Shown piece by piece: positions 1-8,586 of a stretch of DNA of 64,000 bases. The stretch lies in NCBI RefSeq assembly GCF_017086365.1, contig NZ_CP070969.1:5146001-5210000 (forward strand). Direction: 5' to 3'. Every line of letters begins with the position of its first letter. Positions within the stretch are counted from its first letter, which is position 1. Below the pieces are notes generated by a model that was given only the letters and a program-made list of their open reading frames with translations, was not told the DNA's origin and made no database searches. Position numbers and translations under genes: made by a program. The stretch is from Paenibacillus tianjinensis (GTDB lineage Bacteria; Bacillota; Bacilli; Paenibacillales; Paenibacillaceae).

Positions 1-154
1 CAATCCGGTCTGCATGAACCGTAGATCCGTCATCGACTACGATGATCTCATAAGGCTGCCAGGATTGGGATAAGGCGCTTTGCAGCGCCTGTTCGATATA
101 CGGGCAATTATAAAAAGGAATAATAACCGAGACCTTCGGATAATTCATGTTCAT
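1..154 (-). CDS. glycosyltransferase family 2 (N-terminal fragment)
   Basis: Only the first 51 residues are inside the window; the rest runs off the left edge. They read as the start of a GT-A fold: strand VSVIIPFYN (residues 8-16) followed by the nucleotide-binding segment EIIVVDDGST (36-45). GT2 enzymes of this kind transfer a sugar from a nucleotide-sugar to a surface glycan on the cytoplasmic side of the membrane. The ATG overlaps the stop of the upstream epimerase gene by 4 bp (ATGA), so it belongs to the operon starting near 5611. Donor and acceptor cannot be told from this fragment. Confidence 0.85.
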   Translation of the reverse strand, partial: MNMNYPKVSVIIPFYNCPYIEQALQSALSQSWQPYEIIVVDDGSTVHADRI

Positions 155-1119
155 GACAAACTTCCTCCCCTGCCGGAACGGTAATAGTCGACAATATCCT
201 GTATGGAATGCTCAAGGCTGATTTCCGGTTTCCAGCCAAGGATAGCGGCATTCTTTTCCGGCCCGTCAGCAGCATCCGGCTCACCGGAGTCTGCCGGCTT
301 CACCGGCTGCACTTCCGCAGTATCCGTCCCCCAGTCCATGAAGACCGGTGCCTTCGCATGAGCCAGCAGCTTCCCGGCAATATCCCCCAGACTCCGCTGA
401 GTTCCCGAATCAATGCGGTAGACAGCTCCGGCCTTGCCCTGGCGCAGAATGTAGTCGTAGGCCCGCACGGCATCACGCACATCCAAAAAGTCCCGCAGCA
501 CATGCCTTGAAGAGAGCCTGAACGTCTGCGGCTCTGTAGTCCTTCCTGCCGCAGCTTCTTCACTGCGCACAATATGCTGCGCCAAGAGCGAACAGAAGCC
601 GGTCGAAGGGCCGGGGCCGATCAGGTTGCAGGGCTCAGCCAGCAGCACGGGCTGTTTGAACAGCGTCCCCCAGGCCAGTGACACCAGCTCCTCCAGCGTT
701 TTGCTGAAGCTGTACGGGTGGGGCGGCCCGTCGGCCGTTCCAGGTCTGTATTTGAGCCTGGAGCCGGCCACCAGAATCCGGCCTGCCGGCCGGGCACGCA
801 GCGCTTCAAGCAAATACAGGGTAGCCATTACATTGGTCTCCATGTAGAGCAGCGGATCCCGCCAGGATTCCGGAACGGAATTCTTGCCCGCCAGGTGCAG
901 CACCTCGTCCGGCGCTGCTTCTGCAATCATAGCAGCAACAGCCTTCCGGTCGCTGAGGTCGCATTCCTGCACCCTTACACCCTCCGGGAAGCCTGCGGAT
1001 AAGGCGGCCGGACGGCGTACCACCGCTGTAACCTCCGCTCCTGCAGCATGGAAATAAGCTACAGCATGCCGTCCGGTAAAGCCGCCGGCTCCAGTAATCA
1101 GCAGCCTCCGCCCCTTCAT
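151..1119 (-). CDS. NAD-dependent epimerase/dehydratase (extended SDR)
   Basis: Extended short-chain dehydrogenase of about 322 residues, acting on a nucleotide-sugar in the cytoplasm. The Rossmann dinucleotide motif ITGAGGFTGRH lies at residues ~8-18, a catalytic Ser in VAGSR, and the catalytic YxxxK as YSFSK in mid-protein. The chosen ATG (1119) overlaps the stop of the preceding reductase gene by 4 bp; an upstream ATG at 1146 would add nine residues before the Rossmann strand and is preceded by a GGCGGAG-like site at short spacing, so it is not excluded. Family resemblance is to UDP-glucose 4-epimerase and GDP-mannose dehydratase, but the substrate is not determined. Part of the polysaccharide operon. 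Confidence 0.85.
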   Translation of the reverse strand: MKGRRLLITGAGGFTGRHAVAYFHAAGAEVTAVVRRPAALSAGFPEGVRVQECDLSDRKAVAAMIAEAAPDEVLHLAGKNSVPESWRDPLLYMETNVMATLYLLEALRARPAGRILVAGSRLKYRPGTADGPPHPYSFSKTLEELVSLAWGTLFKQPVLLAEPCNLIGPGPSTGFCSLLAQHIVRSEEAAAGRTTEPQTFRLSSRHVLRDFLDVRDAVRAYDYILRQGKAGAVYRIDSGTQRSLGDIAGKLLAHAKAPVFMDWGTDTAEVQPVKPADSGEPDAADGPEKNAAILGWKPEISLEHSIQDIVDYYRSGRGGSLS

Positions 1120-1955
1120 GTGGACATCGCTGACTGGTTCATCCACTCCGCCAGCTCTGAGAGCATTACCGGATAGGAAGGAAGCTCGAAATGAACATCG
1201 GTTCTCGTACTAACAAGAGTACGATTCTGAACATGAACAGAATCCGGCATGATCTCGACATCCTGTTTGTGAAATGCATGCTGCATATGAAGCAGCAGCT
1301 CGTATTTGCTAAGCGGCTCGGGGTGGGCCAGATGGATCAGGCCGGACACCTCCGAATCCAGCATCTTGTCAACCGCTTTGGCCAGCTCAAGCGTGGTCAC
1401 TCCATTCCACATGACCCGTTCATAACCGGAGACCAGGCCCTTCTGGGCCAAGAACCATTCCATCAGCCCGATTCCGCCGCTCCGGATTTCCGGACCGATG
1501 ATAGAGGTGCGGATCGTCAGATGGCCGGGTGCTCTGACTTCACCCAGACTTTTGGTAATGGCATAGACGGAAGTGCCGTCGGGCGTATCCTCTTCCGTAT
1601 AACCGCCGCGTGTTCCTTCGAACACGCAGTCGGTGCTGATATGAATCAGCCGGGCATGCACGGCGTCCGCAACCCGGCGCAGCCGGTGGGGCAGAAAACC
1701 GTTCACATGATATGCACCGATCCGGTCACGCTCGGCAAATTGATTAAGGACCCCGAGTGCATTGATAATGCAATGGGGGGAGACCATTTCGACCAGTTTC
1801 TCTACGCCGGCAATATCGTCGGCATCCACATACAGCCCGCCAAGATCGCTTTTATCCCGGGTTGTATGGAAGACGTGATGTTTGCCCTGGCGGCGAAAAT
1901 ACGCCGCCAGCATATGACCCGCCATACCGTTTCCGCCGAGGATAAGGAGTTTCAC
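1116..1955 (-). CDS. RmlD-like sugar-nucleotide reductase
   Basis: 279-residue SDR of the dTDP-4-dehydrorhamnose reductase (RmlD) type. GGNGMAGHM (residues ~7-15) is the NAD(P) motif, HISTDCVFEG carries the catalytic Ser/Thr, and VYAITKS the YxxxK pair. It sits directly between an FnlA/CapE-type dehydratase and a WecB-type 2-epimerase, the arrangement known for UDP-L-FucNAc and UDP-L-QuiNAc synthesis. CapF/FnlB reductases of the FucNAc route carry an extra C-terminal cupin domain (~370 residues); this protein is short and lacks it, which favours the RmlD-like reductase of the L-QuiNAc/L-RhaNAc route. That assignment is inference. ATGA overlaps at both ends. Confidence 0.85.
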   Translation of the reverse strand: MKLLILGGNGMAGHMLAAYFRRQGKHHVFHTTRDKSDLGGLYVDADDIAGVEKLVEMVSPHCIINALGVLNQFAERDRIGAYHVNGFLPHRLRRVADAVHARLIHISTDCVFEGTRGGYTEEDTPDGTSVYAITKSLGEVRAPGHLTIRTSIIGPEIRSGGIGLMEWFLAQKGLVSGYERVMWNGVTTLELAKAVDKMLDSEVSGLIHLAHPEPLSKYELLLHMQHAFHKQDVEIMPDSVHVQNRTLVSTRTDVHFELPSYPVMLSELAEWMNQSAMST

Positions 1956-2938
1956 TCTAGGAACCCTCCCCGGATCAGGATGCTCTTGATCTCCTCCTGA
2001 TCCATCAGATTATTCTCCGAGCTGAAGCTGTTGAAGGACACATGCGGATAATTCCGGTAATGCTCTTTCAGCTCCGGCATATCCAGCGTCGGGAGAATGA
2101 CCAGGTACTGCTCATCGTAGACAACAGTAGTCAGACTCTCGAAATCGCTCATCAGAATTTCATGAATTTTCTCCCCGGGACGGATGCCGGCTTCAATAAT
2201 GCTGACATCGCTTTTTCCGGAGGCTTCGATCAGCACCTCGGCCAGATCGACGATCCGGCAGGTCGGCATCGTCATGACGAAGATTTCCCCGCCGATGCTG
2301 ACCTCGGAAGCTTTGAACAGCAGGGTAATCGCATCACGGAGCGTGAAGAAGAAGCGGGTCATTTTCATATCGGTAATGCGCACCTGTCCCTTATCCTTGA
2401 TCTGCTTCATGAACAGATGCACCACACTGCCGTTGGTGCCCAGCACATTGCCGCCGCGTACGGTTACGAACCGGGTGCCTGAGCCGAGCAGATTGGCATA
2501 CACGAACAGCTTTTCGCCGATGGCTTTGGTCATGCCGTAGAAGTTAGACGGATTCGCAGCTTTATCGGTGGAGATGTAGATCGCTTTCTCTACGTTGTTG
2601 GCAATGGCTGCTTCAATGACATTCTGGGTGCCGACCACATTCGTTTTGAGGGCTTCATACGGCTGATCTTCGCACACCGGAACATGCTTCAGTGCAGCCA
2701 GATGGAACACATAGTCCACACCGCGGCACGCAGCCACCAGCGCATCCTTGTCTCGGATATCTCCGATAATGAAGCTTAGCCGGTTATCTTCGTATTCCCT
2801 GCTCATCGCTACCTGGGCAGACTCGCTGCGGGAGAAGATAATGATCTCTTTAGGATTTTGCGGCAGAAGCTGCCGGATAAGTTCATGCCCCCAGGAACCC
2901 GTTCCGCCGGTGACCATAATCCGTTTATTATTAAACAT
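1952..2938 (-). CDS. UDP-GlcNAc 4,6-dehydratase/epimerase, FnlA/CapE type
   Basis: 328-residue extended SDR of the polysaccharide-biosynthesis CapD/CapE class. GGTGSWGHE near the N-terminus is the characteristic nucleotide motif; ISTDKAANPSNFYGMTK holds the catalytic Thr/Asp and the YxxxK pair. Such enzymes convert UDP-GlcNAc to a 4-keto-6-deoxy-L-sugar by dehydration plus epimerisation. The start at 2938 is chosen because GGAGGG sits about 7-8 bases upstream; an ATG at 2953 falls inside that ribosome-binding site. It overlaps the wecB stop by 8 bp and the next gene by 4 bp, so the three enzymes are translationally coupled. Confidence 0.88.
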   Translation of the reverse strand: MFNNKRIMVTGGTGSWGHELIRQLLPQNPKEIIIFSRSESAQVAMSREYEDNRLSFIIGDIRDKDALVAACRGVDYVFHLAALKHVPVCEDQPYEALKTNVVGTQNVIEAAIANNVEKAIYISTDKAANPSNFYGMTKAIGEKLFVYANLLGSGTRFVTVRGGNVLGTNGSVVHLFMKQIKDKGQVRITDMKMTRFFFTLRDAITLLFKASEVSIGGEIFVMTMPTCRIVDLAEVLIEASGKSDVSIIEAGIRPGEKIHEILMSDFESLTTVVYDEQYLVILPTLDMPELKEHYRNYPHVSFNSFSSENNLMDQEEIKSILIRGGFLE

Positions 2939-4022
2939 GCAGGTTCCCTCCAAGCAAAAATTTAACTACTTTAGCCGAGACATCCGGTGTCAAATATCCT
3001 TCCGGTGCCTCCCATTCTGGACTCAGTGACGTCATCAGCCGGGTACAGCGCAGAATGCTGTTCTGCTCCACACCTGACACTACATTACTTCCGCAATCCA
3101 CCGTCTCCGGACGTTCAGTCGTCCTGCGGATCGTTACGGTTGGCACGCCCATCAGGCAGCATTCCTCCTGGACAGTTCCGCTGTCGGTAATCGCACAGAG
3201 GGCATACTGTTCCAGATGGACAAAATCAAAAAATCCGAAAGGCTCATGGAATTCCACCAGCGGGTTCATGGTCAGCGGGAATTGCTCCGTCAGCTTGGAG
3301 CGGGTGCGGGGATGGATACTGCAGATCAGGCGGATTCCAAAATGCTCAGCCACCAGATTGAGGCCTGACATGATCTGCAGCAGTGCCTCAGGATCATCCA
3401 CATTCTCCGCCCGGTGTGCGGTCACGAGAAAATACTGGCCTGCCGTCAGATTCAGGCGGGATAGAATATCACTGCTGTTTATTTGCGCCTGATAATGCGT
3501 AATGACTTCATGGATCGGGTTGCCGGTGAGCACGATACGCTGGCTGGGAAAGCCTTCACTGACCAGATGCCGCTTGCTCTGCTGCGTATATGGCATATTA
3601 ATGGTGGAAACGGCATCTATGACACGGCGGTTTTTCTCTTCCGGCACTTTTAAATCGTAGCAGCGGTTGCCCGCCTCCATATGCACTACCGGAATGCCCA
3701 TCCGCTCTGCGAGAATGGCACACAGCGCACTGTTCGTATCCCCGAGGAGCAGAATGCGGTCCGGCTGCTCCTGCAGCAGGATGCCCTCCAGGCTTCCGAA
3801 CATGGCGGCCAGCTGCCCGCCCAGTCCCGCCTGCTTATCCTGCAGCACATAATCCGGTGCCCGCAGCCCCAGCTCCGCGAAGAAAATCCCGCTGAGACTG
3901 GCCGTGAAGTTCTGGCCCGTATGCACCAGCACATGCCGCTCCGCATGCTCGTCGAGCAGCGGAATGATTACGCTGAGGCGGATGATCTCGGGCCGTGTGC
4001 CCAAAATCGTCATGATCTTCAT
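2931..4022 (-). CDS. wecB: non-hydrolysing UDP-N-acetylglucosamine 2-epimerase
   Basis: 363 residues, the usual length for WecB/MnaA/FnlC. Visible family motifs are GTRPEII at the N-terminus, GDTNSAL, HMEAGNR, TAHRAENVDD, and ITDSGTVQEE with the UDP-binding Ser-Gly-Thr. The family inverts C2 of UDP-HexNAc. Placed just upstream of the FnlA-like and RmlD-like genes, it more likely acts as the last epimerase of a UDP-L-deoxyaminosugar route than as a supplier of UDP-ManNAc, though both are possible. A GGGGAG site sits 7 bases before the ATG. A 110-bp gap separates it from the GT4 gene. Confidence 0.9.
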   Translation of the reverse strand: MKIMTILGTRPEIIRLSVIIPLLDEHAERHVLVHTGQNFTASLSGIFFAELGLRAPDYVLQDKQAGLGGQLAAMFGSLEGILLQEQPDRILLLGDTNSALCAILAERMGIPVVHMEAGNRCYDLKVPEEKNRRVIDAVSTINMPYTQQSKRHLVSEGFPSQRIVLTGNPIHEVITHYQAQINSSDILSRLNLTAGQYFLVTAHRAENVDDPEALLQIMSGLNLVAEHFGIRLICSIHPRTRSKLTEQFPLTMNPLVEFHEPFGFFDFVHLEQYALCAITDSGTVQEECCLMGVPTVTIRRTTERPETVDCGSNVVSGVEQNSILRCTRLMTSLSPEWEAPEGYLTPDVSAKVVKFLLGGNLHV

Positions 4023-4132
4023 GGGTTCACTCCCCTTTGTGGTTAACCCGCCTTATGAATAGGGCAGGGTGGATTGATGTCTGTTGCAGCTTCAGCAGCC
4101 TGGCTGGCGGCCGCGCCTTACCTGCGGCGCGG

Positions 4133-4440
4133 CTACCGGCGGCTCTTCGCGCGCCGCCCGGTCCGTCTGCCGCGGTGCTTCCGCCCGTGGCTGCTCTTGC
4201 GGCGCGCCTTGCCTACGGCGCGCCGCCCCGTCCCCCGGCGCTTGCTGCGGCGCGCCCGGGCCTTGGCGCGGCTCAGCTTGCCGCGCCGGAGCTTCGCGCG
4301 CCGCAGCCGTGCAGCGCGGCGTGCCTTACCGCGCGGCGGCTGCGCAGCCGCCGCCGGTTCGACGCCCCCCGGTGCCGGCGGCACGGGCGGGGCGGGTTCG
4401 GCGCCGCCGGACTCAGGCGGCGCGGGGTAGTAGCGGAGCT
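4133..4440 (-). other. GC-extreme segment coding the basic tail of the GT4
   Basis: This stretch is far richer in G+C than its surroundings and encodes almost only Arg, Lys, Ala, Gly, Pro and Ser. Similar basic tracts occur in the proteins at 28545-28949, 32351-33253 and 33250-34098. It has no recognisable fold and is probably disordered. Confidence 0.7.
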
Positions 4441-5611
4441 GCCAGCGCTCCGCAAGCCCCTGCAGGCGCGTGCGGTAAGCCGCCGGTCCGTAGACGGCGT
4501 CGATGCGCTCGCGCGCCTGGCTGCCGATGGCGGCGGCCAGATGCGGCTCCGCCAGCAGGCTGTTCACGCGCTCGGCCAGTGCGCCGATGTCCGCCGCCGG
4601 GGCGAGCAGCCCGCCGCAGCCGGCGGCGTGCAGCACTTCATACAGTCCGCCGGAGTCATAGGCGACAACCGGCTTGCCGAAGGCCATTCCTTCCAGCGCC
4701 GTCATGCCGAAGCCTTCGCGGATCAGGCTGGGAACAACCAGCAGATCCATCGCACAATAGGCGGAAGGAAGGGATTCTTCATACCCGTAGAATTTAAACC
4801 GGGAGGTCAGCCCCTCGAGCTTTACCTTGCGGACGCAGCGTTCATAATAGCTTTTGTCTCCCGGAGTGCCGATGACGAGAAACTTAGCGTCCGGATGCTG
4901 CGCGCTCACCAGGACCGCCATTTTGACGAAATGCTCAAGTCCTTTTTCTTTATTAATGAAAGAAGAAATATAGCCGATGAGCGGTTCTCCGGGCGCTACC
5001 CGCAGTTCCCGCCGCCGTTCGCTTCGGAGCGTACTCCAGGCTTCCACCATCATTTCTTGGTCATTCCAGGACGGCGGAATCTGTGTCACCTTGCCCTCAC
5101 GGATATCCTCGGGAAAACAAGCCGCTGCCGTATGGGAAATGGCCAGTATCTCATCGCTGTTCCTGTGGATCAGCTCCACGCTGATTCCGGTGTAATCGTT
5201 GTCGGTGATCGTCTCGGAGATCTTCCATACGACTGGAATGCCCAGTGACTTCGCCGCCATCGCCGGCAAAGCATGCACACAGGTGCTTGAAATAATGAAT
5301 GCCGGCCGGAGCGCGGCAAGCCAGTCTGTCAGCTCGTGGTATTCCCGGCTCTCCTGAAGCTTGCGGATATCCGCCTCAAGTCCCGCATAAGGGGTATACA
5401 TTCCGTAGACCAGAGGAATCGGGATCACCTGTACACTCAGCCCGGAGCTGCGCGCCTTACGGGTAAGCTTCCCATCCTGGGGGGCTACGAGAATACAGTT
5501 GAAATAGGAAGACAGCTCCCGGGCGAAGAACAGCAGCAGCTTCTCTGCACCCGTTATACTGCGTGTATTGGAAACGTGGGAAAAGAGGACAATTGTAGCT
5601 TTGTCGGCCAT
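4133..5611 (-). CDS. glycosyltransferase family 4 with Arg-rich C-terminal tail
   Basis: About 492 residues. Residues ~1-400 are a GT-B glycosyltransferase: ITGAEKLLL near the N-terminus, and EGFGMTALEGMAFGKPVVAYDSGG with the GT4 E-x7-E donor-site pattern. The last ~100 residues are a Pro/Ala linker followed by a very basic, low-complexity tail of Arg/Lys/Ala/Gly, encoded by DNA of very high GC (roughly 4133-4440). GT4 enzymes use nucleotide-sugars in the cytoplasm. The start is uncertain: ATG 5611 has AGGGAG 12 bases upstream, while a TTG at 5665 lies within an AAGGAGG sequence. First gene of the operon running to the left edge. Confidence 0.85.
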   Translation of the reverse strand: MADKATIVLFSHVSNTRSITGAEKLLLFFARELSSYFNCILVAPQDGKLTRKARSSGLSVQVIPIPLVYGMYTPYAGLEADIRKLQESREYHELTDWLAALRPAFIISSTCVHALPAMAAKSLGIPVVWKISETITDNDYTGISVELIHRNSDEILAISHTAAACFPEDIREGKVTQIPPSWNDQEMMVEAWSTLRSERRRELRVAPGEPLIGYISSFINKEKGLEHFVKMAVLVSAQHPDAKFLVIGTPGDKSYYERCVRKVKLEGLTSRFKFYGYEESLPSAYCAMDLLVVPSLIREGFGMTALEGMAFGKPVVAYDSGGLYEVLHAAGCGGLLAPAADIGALAERVNSLLAEPHLAAAIGSQARERIDAVYGPAAYRTRLQGLAERWQLRYYPAPPESGGAEPAPPVPPAPGGVEPAAAAQPPRGKARRAARLRRAKLRRGKLSRAKARARRSKRRGTGRRAVGKARRKSSHGRKHRGRRTGRRAKSRR

Positions 5612-5666
5612 GGTGTTTCGGCGCTCCCTGGCAAAGGGCCTCGAGCGACCATTCACCTCCTTCAAA

Positions 5667-5805
5667 GTTTTACGAAGCTCAGGCTACGAAGCACTTCTCC
5701 GCAGTAAAACTCGCTTCGGAAGCATTCCCTTTGTTTTATGAAGCATCAGCTACAGGATAATTCTTCGCAGTAAAACCCGCTTCGGAAGCATTCCCTTTGT
5801 TTTAC
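5667..5805. repeat. 66-bp tandem palindromic intergenic element, two copies
   Basis: Two copies with a 66-bp period (starting 5667 and 5733) plus the first bases of a third at 5799. Each copy runs from GTTTTA(C/T)GAAG to GTAAAAC, imperfectly inverted, then a 22-nt spacer containing CTTCGGAAGCAT. The same architecture with a different arm sequence occurs at 48641-48754. Confidence 0.75.
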
Positions 5806-5959
5806 TTGACTCTTGTTTCAGTTGAAGCTGGCCCTGACTGCGTCTGGCAAGGGGGCGAACGCCAAGGTCCAGTACACAGTATATTGAGGGGGAACAGATG
5901 CCGGCACGACACCTGTCCCCTGGTAAGCGCACATTTTCACGTTTTGCCTCCGCTGCCGG
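5806..5959. other. intergenic gap
   Basis: No gene seen between the 66-bp repeats and the CgeB-like gene ending at 5960. An imperfect hairpin around 5891-5922 (GGGGGAACAG against CCTGTCCCC) is the only structure noticed; it may end the CgeB-like transcript. Confidence 0.4.
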
Positions 5960-7093
5960 TTAGCCGTAGATTATGGTTAACAGCTGGTTCAGGCGTTTAG
6001 TGTAGGTATGATCCTTCAACGTCCGTTCAAAGGCGCGCAGCGCCATATCCCGCCGCTGCTCCTCATGGGTCAGGTAATAACGGATTTTATCCATCATCTC
6101 CTGCGGGCTTGAGAAGGTATCAATTTCTTCACCGACCTTGTAGAAGGTGCCCATATCATCTCTGGCATCGCTCAGCTGCAGCGTACCGCTGGCTGCGATT
6201 TCGAAGGTGCGGGGATTGGGTGAGGCAGCCGGAATATACAGCTTATTGTTATTGTCCATTTCATCCACATGGGCACGGTGAAGATTAATAACAATCTTGG
6301 AGCCGCTATAGGTGACCGCAGTCTCCTGGGGAGTCATCCACTTGCCGATTTCAATACGCTCCCCGTATAGCGGAGCCTCAGGCAGACGGTCCCACCAAAT
6401 GCCGTTAATGACCGTGTTGTAGCTCATCAGCTCCGGCATAATGTCACGGAAGAAATTGATCCGGTTCCAGTAGGCAGAGCCGATGAAGCTGACATCCCGT
6501 TGTACCGGTGAACGCCCTGTCGTCGGGCGATAATGCTCCCGGTGGGCGGCAAAAGGCAGGTAATGTACCTCAGTGCAGCCAAGGCCGCGGTAAATTTCCA
6601 CGCAATTGCGCTCCAGTGTGAACACATAGTCATAATGGGCTACGATATTAACCGTGAAATCTGTATAATACGGATCATCCGTCAGCCAGATCGCGGTCTT
6701 AATGCCCCTGCCCCGCAGCTGGGCAACCTGATCAAGCGGCAATTCAAGGCCGTCCAGCACCAGTACCAGATCCGGCCGCTGCGCGTCTGCGAGCCCCACC
6801 AGATTCTGGCGGACATCGGTAATTGTGACTTGAGTCGTCAGTTTTTGCAGCGCATAAAGAACGGCTTCATCCAGCGGAGAATAAGGATAGCCTTTGCCCG
6901 AAGCTACATACATCACATGAAGGTTCCGCACCGGAATCGGCTCCTCCGGACGGCCGTCCAGAATGGCGAGCCTTCCCCGTAAATATCCCTCATCGTAGCC
7001 TATCTTGAAGCCGGTCAGGCGTCCGCGCAGCTTTTCTTCTTCCGCCGGTGTCCGCGGCAGCGGAGGTGCGGGCATTATAAATTCATTGTTCAT
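5960..7093 (-). CDS. CgeB-like glycosyltransferase
   Basis: 377 residues resembling the spore-maturation CgeB family (DUF3880 N-terminal half plus a GT1-like C-terminal half). Recognisable segments are AIWLTDDPYYTDF, VSFIGSAYWNR and SPNPRTFEIAASGTLQL, the last matching the C-terminal GT signature. Near the N-terminus, residues ~26-39 form a tetrad tract GFKIGYDEGYLRGR. The start at 7093 has AAGGAG nine bases upstream; ATG 7111 lies across that site and is rejected. It follows the paralogue at 7124 by 30 bp and is probably co-transcribed. In Bacillus, CgeB is linked to the glycan of the spore crust; a similar role here is inference. Confidence 0.8.
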   Translation of the reverse strand: MNNEFIMPAPPLPRTPAEEEKLRGRLTGFKIGYDEGYLRGRLAILDGRPEEPIPVRNLHVMYVASGKGYPYSPLDEAVLYALQKLTTQVTITDVRQNLVGLADAQRPDLVLVLDGLELPLDQVAQLRGRGIKTAIWLTDDPYYTDFTVNIVAHYDYVFTLERNCVEIYRGLGCTEVHYLPFAAHREHYRPTTGRSPVQRDVSFIGSAYWNRINFFRDIMPELMSYNTVINGIWWDRLPEAPLYGERIEIGKWMTPQETAVTYSGSKIVINLHRAHVDEMDNNNKLYIPAASPNPRTFEIAASGTLQLSDARDDMGTFYKVGEEIDTFSSPQEMMDKIRYYLTHEEQRRDMALRAFERTLKDHTYTKRLNQLLTIIYG

Positions 7094-7123
7094 GAGTAAT
7101 CGCTCCTTCATCCCATTCTGATT

Positions 7124-8212
7124 TCACAGTTGTGAAGTAATCACATTCAACAATTGAGGCAGCCTTGCGGTGAATGTATGATGACGCAGTGTTGTCTGCA
7201 GCCCCCGGAGGGCAAACTTCCGGCGCTCTTTCTCATGCTTCAGGTAATAGTCGATTTTGCGTTTCAGCTCTTCGGTGGAGGCGAAGGTCTCTAAGTCATG
7301 GCCCGGGCGGTAATAGCTTCCTAAATCCTCACGGATATCTGTCAGCTGCATGGTTCCGCAGGCACTGATTTCATAGGTTCGGGGATTAATAGAGCGTGAC
7401 GGCAGCTGAAAGGTGTTGCGGTTATCCTGCCCGCCTTCCCACGGCCGGTGGATATTAATGACCAGCTTAGCACCGCTGTAATAATTTGCCGTTTCCTCCG
7501 GCGGGATAAAGCCGCTTTTAATGAAAGGAGACAGCTCTTCGAACTGGCTCAGCCGCTCCCAGAAGCCGCCGGCGATCAGCACTTTCTTGCCCTTAAGATA
7601 GGGCGCCAGCTCGTCGAACAGTGCAGTACGGTTGCGGAAGGCGTTGCCGATGAACACAATATCAAACTTATGCTGCGGTCCTGTCCTGCGCGGATAGAAC
7701 ATTTGGGGATTCACGCAGAGTGGAAGGTAATGAACGGAGCCCGCCCCGAGCGAGCGGTAAAACTCCACACATCCCAGCTCATGCGTAAACACGTGATCAT
7801 AATGCAGGCAGATGACGGAGGTATCTTCGGTAAAATAAGGGTCATCTGCAAACCAGATTGCTGTAGGAATCCCGAGCTTTTTGATTTCATCAATTTGTTC
7901 CAGGTGGTTCTCCGGAAACACATGCAGCCCGTTCATGACGAGGACTGCTCCCGGCATTTCCCGCGCCGCAACCTCCAGCATCGTCTCAGGTGTGCTGAGC
8001 ACCAGCTCACTTACCAGCAGCCTGAGTGCTTCTGTGATCCCTGTGTCTATCGCCTCAAAGCCTTGGGGCACATACATCAGCTTGAACGGCCGGCATGCTG
8101 CCACCTCTGGAGAATTCAGGCGTTTCACAGCTTCACATAAGCCGAGACGGTATCCTTCCTGATAGCCGTCCCGATAATCCCGCGGACGCGTTCTTCTCTT
8201 TTTTGCTTTCAC
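7124..8212 (-). CDS. CgeB-like glycosyltransferase (paralogue)
   Basis: About 362 residues, clearly paralogous to the next gene: AIWFADDPYFTED, DIVFIGNAFRNR and SINPRTYEISACGTMQLTD line up with its motifs. The N-terminus is Lys/Arg-rich and then has a G-aromatic tetrad tract (DGYQEGYRLG). GTG at 8212 has AGGG eight bases upstream and is preferred; GTG at 8221 is possible. Likely first gene of a two-gene unit devoted to a surface or spore glycan. No signal peptide or membrane span is visible, so it should act in the cytoplasm. Confidence 0.78.
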   Translation of the reverse strand: MKAKKRRTRPRDYRDGYQEGYRLGLCEAVKRLNSPEVAACRPFKLMYVPQGFEAIDTGITEALRLLVSELVLSTPETMLEVAAREMPGAVLVMNGLHVFPENHLEQIDEIKKLGIPTAIWFADDPYFTEDTSVICLHYDHVFTHELGCVEFYRSLGAGSVHYLPLCVNPQMFYPRRTGPQHKFDIVFIGNAFRNRTALFDELAPYLKGKKVLIAGGFWERLSQFEELSPFIKSGFIPPEETANYYSGAKLVINIHRPWEGGQDNRNTFQLPSRSINPRTYEISACGTMQLTDIREDLGSYYRPGHDLETFASTEELKRKIDYYLKHEKERRKFALRGLQTTLRHHTFTARLPQLLNVITSQL

Positions 8213-8230
8213 GGCTTTCACCCTGCCCCG

Positions 8231-8410
8231 TCATATTCTCAAGACAGTAGTACTATATGCGGAGTCAGCATCCGCCTCATGGACATCTGCCACGACTGAA
8301 CATAAATTGGCAGATGCCCCCTGTCGATCACCCGGGTTGCCCGAACCTTTGCCGATCCCTTCCACTGGGATACACTTGTACCCTGTCACAATGCCCCTCT
8401 GAAAAGTTGT
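8231..8410. other. gap upstream of the CgeB-like pair
   Basis: No convincing gene. It contains an inverted repeat near 8286-8318 (CATCTGCCA against TGGCAGATG, about 16-nt loop) in the probable leader of the CgeB-like genes, and the downstream end of a minus-strand open frame that would run through the 51-bp repeats. Confidence 0.4.
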
Positions 8411-8516
8411 AAAAATACCTTTGTTCCTGCCCTTTCCGCCCGCCAGCTCGAAATCAAAGGGAAAAATACCTTTGTTTCCGCCTTTTCCACCAGCCAGCGG
8501 GAAATCAAAGGGAAAA
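8411..8516. repeat. 51-bp tandem repeat array, left part (about 2 copies)
   Basis: Units begin AAAAATACCTTTGTT and end AAATCAAAGGGA, period 51 bp. Each junction holds the inverted pair CAAAGG/CCTTTG. The array continues at 9791 on the other side of the IS3 element; removing the element and one AAA target copy rejoins the register exactly. Confidence 0.85.
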
Positions 8517-8586
8517 TGCTGTTAGTCTTAAAAGTGGACACCCGTTAAAAGCCCAGAGATAATGAGATTAACGAGGAGGTGTCCAC

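Noticed and set aside
4037..5248. 403-codon plus-strand open frame opposite the GT4 gene
   Set aside because: It lies over the GC-extreme tail of a gene with clear GT4 motifs; its product is Ala/Arg/Pro low complexity with no domain and no ribosome-binding site.
5667..5805. 66-bp repeats as a CRISPR array
   Set aside because: Only two copies, no variable spacers, and the sequence is a palindromic intergenic element.
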